From Hydractinia symbiolongicarpus (Eukaryota > Cnidaria > Hydrozoa > Anthoathecata > Hydractiniidae), in assembly GCF_029227915.1 (NCBI RefSeq), contig NC_079882.1, forward strand, positions 11,780,001-11,844,000: a DNA stretch of 64,000 nucleotides, read 5' to 3'. Under the pieces are notes generated by a model. It saw only the letters and a program-made list of their open reading frames with translations, was not told the origin of the DNA and searched no databases. Below are positions 59,053 through 64,000 of this stretch, piece after piece; position 1 is the first letter of the stretch, and the number at the start of each line of letters is the position of its first letter. The position numbers and the translations under genes are program-made.

Positions 59053-61671
59053 TAGATCTGGAAAAATAAAGTAGCTGCGCAGCAAAGTAACGCATTGGAA
59101 ACAAGATGCAGCAGAATGTCGTTAATCGTGCATAAGATTTTTTCCAGAAAATTACCTTTGACACATCTTATTGATTTTTTTCAAGATTTGTCACGAATTT
59201 TGAAGATACATGACAAAGTGCGTAGTTTTTTTGTCTGAGAAACTTATTCGTGCCAAATTTTGTGTTATTGAATTTCCCAATGACGTCATTCGGGGAACAG
59301 ATAAAATATTTGCGACTGAAAGATATTTTATTTATTTATTGTTAAAGATAGACACACCGACGCAATTTTTAATACCTGCAACAAATAAAAAAAAATAGCC
59401 GATGGCAAAGATAACTAACTATACAGCATAACAAAGAAAAGAACGACATCTCCCTAAATTTTTTCTTTTCAATAATGAAGCTATTGTTTTTGCGTCTTAA
59501 CTCTTTTCTGTTGAAGCCTATTAGTTAGGAAATTCTTAAGTTTTTCAATGTTCATATATCGAATTAAAAAAATACAAAAAAAAATAATAAAAAATAACTA
59601 AGAAATGGATGAAGCATTCGTTTATTCGTCTGTATCAAATAAAACCCCTTGAACGTCTATACTGATAACCCAGGGCGTTTACATTTACTAGAGAGGAGCG
59701 AGGCGTTAGAAAGAGGGCGGGGCGTTAGGTTAGTGTACAGTATTATACACTATAAATAGTTATAAATGGCTTTCAACGACAGTAAATCAATCACACGGCA
59801 ATTAAATAAAATATTTTTTTCTAATAAGACGATTTAAAATGACTCCCGCCAAGCGACAAAATTTCTGATGAGTTCTCATCGCAAATTAAAAGCCTTCTCA
59901 TTAACTTTTACTGCTATTTAGTTTTAATGTTTTAATTAGGAATTAAACTTATCCAATTATTATTTTTCGATAATTATGTGAATACAACACTTTACCTACC
60001 TTGTTCCCAAGCTCCTTAAGCATTTCAAATTACCAATGTCTAATATTATTCAAATGTTTCTTTTATATCATATTTAGGTTTTCTCATCTCTTCTAATGAC
60101 ACCATCTGCTTTTGAATGTCGGTATTTATAGTATTGGTGTCCTGCTAGAAAATGAAAGTTCTTGGAACACAAATTTGTTAAACCACCCACTACTAAATTA
60201 TACAAGGATATGAAATGTAACTAGTAAACAATAAAAAAGAACCTGCAGTACCAGACTACATTAATTAATTGCAAACATTGTTTCTTCCTTGTGGAGTGTC
60301 GCCATTCAGGAAGTTGGTAAATTATATTTGCATGTAGACAACAAAGTCATTACGCATGCACTATATAAACACAATTTTAAACACGTCAATCGCGGGGTTG
60401 GTCTAATTACATTAGTGGTTTAGCTTGTCCTCTACCATGTCTCTCAACCTTGTTCCAAGGGCACTCTGCCTTCCGTAATAACAGCTCAGGGGTCAAAAGA
60501 CCCTGGGGAAAAGCATGGATGTCTCTAAATATGTCACATTTCATTTGTCTCTGAAGTGGAAATGGGGTAAACACTGCGAAAAAACATTAGGGCTTTTTTG
60601 CATTTTCCCTCTAGTGAGCAGGCATAAAAAGATAAAATAAAAAAACAATACAATACCAAAAATTGATGACTACAATTTAGTGTTCAGCTGCGTGGAAAGT
60701 ATAAATATTAGTAATTAGCGCAAAAATGCTTCACGCGTATTATTAATTTTCACACAGGTTTAAATTTCCCCACTAGGTGACAAGTGAAGAGTAGCGAAAT
60801 TTAGGACTTTAGACAACAATATATAAATGCATTTCTTATTTTTAAACTGTAGAATTATCCTGTTTTTGTGAAAATTACGCTAAAAAACAGGAAAAGAAAA
60901 AAGTATATTTTCGCGCGTATAAAGTGTCGCGCATATGTTTTTTACACTCAGTAACTTTTTGCACGAATGCGAGAAAGTTAATACTAAAATGTAACAAGAA
61001 GTTATTATGCGTTTTATCTCTCTACAACTTACATATCTTTCTCCTTTCCTAATAATAATAATCGTATATTTCGTTCAGAATGGCTGTCAACATATTCCAA
61101 GGATGGACTAAAGATGTGCGGCGGCCAAAAATCCTACCTAGAATACATTCGTTAATAACTTCAAAATGGTTAACTGAATGCCAATAAAACTTTAGGCAAT
61201 TGTGTTTTTTATCATTTTTTTCTTCTTATTTTAGATAGATATACATATATTTCGCTGTTATTTGCCGCTATCTATTTTGCAATAGAATGGTAGAAGACAC
61301 TTTAAGCAGATTGTATGTCACGCCAATTGTTTTTGTATGTAAAAACTTAACAACGCACCATTAACACAAAATATCTGTTAAACTCAATGAAGTCAGCTTT
61401 CAAATACCGTAAATAAAATTTTATTAAAAAAACTATATGACTAAAAAATACTCCAGATTTAGAGATGGACACGTTTTGTGGAGACCATCTCGAATACATA
61501 TACTTCATCACATCTTGAAAAAAAAATGACGAAAACAAGATTCTAGATTATCAAGGTCGTTTGATTAGATTGATTCGATACATCAAAGGAGTGCTAAAGC
61601 ATCTCATCAAAGATTGCATATATCAAGAGTAAACGATCTTGCGACAGCAAACACAGGGTAATAAAATAAAA
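59053..61671. other. No gene recognised
   Basis: AT-rich. A decayed relative of the CCTCGTCCCCAGGG foldback family may lie at 60449-60515 (CTTGTTCCAAGGGC ... GACCCTGGGG). Confidence 0.45.
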
Positions 61672-62850
61672 TGAACGTGGTGAGGAAAGTATTTAAAGAG
61701 AAAAACAGACGGAAGTAGGGTGATTTTCACAATCTTGTACAAGAAATGCGTTTTATGGATAGAGAAAATTACTTCAGGTTTGTGGTTTTGTTCATACATT
61801 TGCTAGCTTTAAAGCTAAAAAGATTTTAAAACAATTTCTTCTTCTTAGGTATATTCGAATGTCGCCGGAATCATTTGATTATCTTTTGTCGCTGGTCGCA
61901 CCAATTGAAGCGAAAAATACGGCTCATTTGCGCGGAACCTAGTGGCCTGCTGAAAGATTGTCCATAACCCTTCGATTTCGTGCTACTGGTGATTCATAAG
62001 CATCAATGGGCTACGTTTATCGTGTCTTATCTTATCTTAGGGAGATGCACTGTATCTACAATCACCGCAATGAATTACTGTGGAAAGTTTATCATTTCTT
62101 AAACATGATAGTTTAGTGGGCGACGTTTCGGGAGATCCTTCTCCCATCATCGGGCAAAGTAAAATGAACCAGTAAAATGCCCGATGATGGGAGTAAGTCA
62201 GAGTAAGTCAAAGTAAAATGCCGTTTTATGAATACTGAACAGACAAACCGAAATAATATCTTCAATAACCGCAATGAATGTTCGGAAAGGCAAATCGAAT
62301 AAAACAGAATAGGAAACTATATCAAATAGATTTAAAGAAATTTGGAATTTTCCACATTGCCTTGGCGCCATTGATGGGAAGCACGTGCTGTTGCACCAAG
62401 ATTATCAGAGACATTATTTCACAACTATAAAGGCTTTATTCTGTTTTATTCATTACTCTGCTTGTGATATGTGATTCAAAGTACAATTTCACGTACGTAA
62501 TCTTAGGCGAGTACGGCAGTTATAATGATAGTGGTGTTTTACAAAATTCTGTCCTCCATGATATATTTAGAAAAAATAAAGTAAAAATTAAAAAATTTAC
62601 CATTTTGTTCTTGGCAACGTGGACGTTCACTTTTTATTGGGAATGAAATTTTCCCCCTTAAAAGTTGGTCGAGGTTTATCTATTGCCCAAAGAATTTCAA
62701 ATTACCACTTTTCAAGAGCACGTAGAGCTATTAAAATAACTTTTAGAATCTTTACTGGCAGATGAATTGACAGCTTCTTTGATGGGAATCGTAGAAGCCG
62801 TCAATTCCAACGACAAAGTCATTGTCGACGACTTGCGGGAAGTCATACGT
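61672..62850 (+). pseudogene. Broken PIF/Harbinger transposase (HARBI1-like)
   Basis: Pieces in order: VRKVFKEKNRRK, stop, GDFHNLVQEM, possible intron 61780-61850, YIRMSPESFDYLLSLV, AERLSITLRF, ATGDS, RCTVSTITAMN; then an insertion; then WNFPHCLGAIDGKHVLLHQD (first catalytic Asp), VILGEYGSYNDSGVLQNSVL (second Asp region; the usual SDGGV is NDSGV), and SNYHFSRARRAIKITFRI with a stop. Several stops and frameshifts. A cut-and-paste DDE transposase fossil, interrupted at 62076-62262. Confidence 0.8.
62076..62262 (-). mobile_element. Insertion with hammerhead-ribozyme-like core (Penelope-like fragment)
   Basis: 187 bp flanked by a 17-bp direct repeat with one mismatch (CAATCACCGCAATGAAT at 62059-62075, CAATAACCGCAATGAAT at 62263-62279), which interrupts the Harbinger frame. 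The minus strand reads CCGATGATGGGAG, a loop, CTCCCGAAACGTCG: the layout CUGAUGA - stem II - GAAAC - GUC of the minimal hammerheads in Penelope-like pseudo-LTRs. U4 of the core is C here, so cleavage is probably lost. A second copy of GCCCGATGATGGGAG is inverted nearby (62178-62192). Confidence 0.55.
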
Positions 62851-63117
62851 TATTGCTAATTTTTATGTTGTGGTGACGACTTACGCGTCGCACCGTGTAT
62901 TTGTAAGCCCCTTGTGTATCGTGTTTTGTAATGTTTTTTTTTTCGCATAAAAAGAAGACGCATTATGAGATCGTATGATGGTACCACTTTACTAAACTTG
63001 CGATTCCCATTAGGCAGAAGAAATTGCTGCTGCTACTTCTGAAGTATCGTGACAGATCAAAACTGTACAAAAAAATACAACAAAAAAATCAATTGAATTA
63101 TAATGGTATTATTTCAT

Positions 63118-63239
63118 CTAGACAGAATCTACAACTGGTGGTTCATAATTGTCTGGACGTTCTGTAGGAACACCGGTCGCTGCTTCGCCTGATGTGGTGG
63201 TTGTGGTACCACCTTCATGCATCTCCATTAGTTTGTGCA
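63118..63239 (-). CDS. Terminal coding exon of an unknown minus-strand gene
   Basis: The minus strand shows a TTATATTGTAG acceptor at 63240-63250, then 39 sense codons HKLMEMHEGGTTTTTSGEAA...PDNYEPPVVDSV and TAG at 63118-63120. Entry phase 2. Even codon use, a Thr run and an acidic PPVVDSV tail (possible PDZ ligand) suggest a real, low-complexity C-terminus. Upstream exons would lie to the right, mostly beyond 64000. Family not recognised; the exon call rests on splice site plus open frame. Confidence 0.45.
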
Positions 63240-63250
63240 CTACAATATAA

Positions 63251-64000
63251 TTGTTAAAGTAAATAACAGGAAAGTAATAAAATCGTACAATACATTAATA
63301 CGTCAACAGGTCAAGTCAAGCTGGATTATTATATCATACAAGTATATTGATAGAAGCAAGAAAACGTTGCAAAAAAATGTTATTCCTTTAAATACAGATA
63401 TAGGTGACTATCTTCACCTCAGAAATGGTCGATACAGGGTTCCACAAGTATTTTTGGAGCCAAATTGAAGAGATCCAAAAAGGAAATGTTTAATTTTAAT
63501 TTTTTTCGAAGAGACACTGACAATTGTTTGATGCAAAGTTGTGAAAACGCTATAAAAATAACAATTTGTTGTACTTGGGGCTTAGATATCTACAAACGGT
63601 TTTAATTTAGTTTGCTGAAATATTATTTTTGCCTGGATTAAATTCAGTGATTCGAAATTTTTTAATTATTTTGCCAAAGCTAAAATCTAGGTTGAATTTT
63701 AACCTGCTATTTTTCGTATTTCTTTTTTCCCAAGATTCTTCTAGTATGTAACCAACTAAATTACTTTCAGAGAATCTAAATTGTTTTGTTTATTTACTCC
63801 TGTGCTATACTAAACAGGAGGAATCGATTTTTGGTTAAACTTTAAGTTATTTGGCAGATTTTAGGTGTAGGCTAATTCTTCTAAAGCAATGTGCATTCAT
63901 CAGGGTTAAGACAAAGGCTGACAAAATAAATTCCCTGAGTTTCCCTGGTTTTGGTACCTTTTCCCCCTGAGCAAATACAAGTAGGCAAAATTGTTAGACA
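63251..64000 (-). other. Probable intron of the unknown minus-strand gene
   Basis: No further exon recognised. AT-rich; a TTCCCTGAGTTTCCCTGG stretch at 63931-63948 looks like part of a dispersed repeat. Confidence 0.4.

Overview
The window is eukaryotic, AT-rich and intron-containing. It most likely comes from a cnidarian, probably a hydrozoan. That is an inference from compact multi-exon genes, hippocalcin-type calcium sensor genes and a mix of mobile elements (split-direct-repeat DIRS-superfamily element, animal Ty1/copia remnants, Harbinger, Penelope-like fragment). No species marker was seen.

Layout. (1) 380-9002, minus strand: fifteen exons of the nucleolar GTPase gene GNL2, running off the left edge before its C-terminus. 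Its introns carry at least two strong H/ACA snoRNA candidates (same intron, related to each other), two box C/D candidates each about 76-84 nt before a 3' splice site, one weaker H/ACA candidate and three small inverted-repeat elements. (2) 10743-16245: an apparently intact tyrosine-recombinase retrotransposon with A1-ORFs-B1-A2-B2 split direct repeats, itself bracketed by a 217-bp near-identical direct repeat. (3) 17.1-26.4 kb: degenerate copia-like and LINE fragments around an isolated first exon of a calcium sensor gene (22907-23003). (4) 27681-39755: two complete three-exon hippocalcin/neurocalcin-like genes in the same orientation with identical intron phases. (5) 34431-34926 and 47529-48032: a recently duplicated, inverted pair of two-exon genes for small secreted sushi-like proteins. 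Further inverted homology lies at 36394-36535 / 46391-46530, so the second calcium sensor gene sits inside a large inverted duplication. (6) 48-64 kb: gene-poor, with palindromes, MITEs, an opsin-like pseudogene fragment, a broken Harbinger transposase interrupted by a hammerhead-like insertion, and the last exon of an unknown minus-strand gene.

Functional reading. GNL2 acts in 60S ribosome assembly and its introns appear to supply rRNA-modification guides, so host gene and cargo share one purpose. The calcium sensor paralogues look like a small tandem family that may still be producing alternative N-termini. Everything else is mostly transposon sediment. Exon boundaries were read by eye from splice consensus, reading frame and family similarity; no searches were run.
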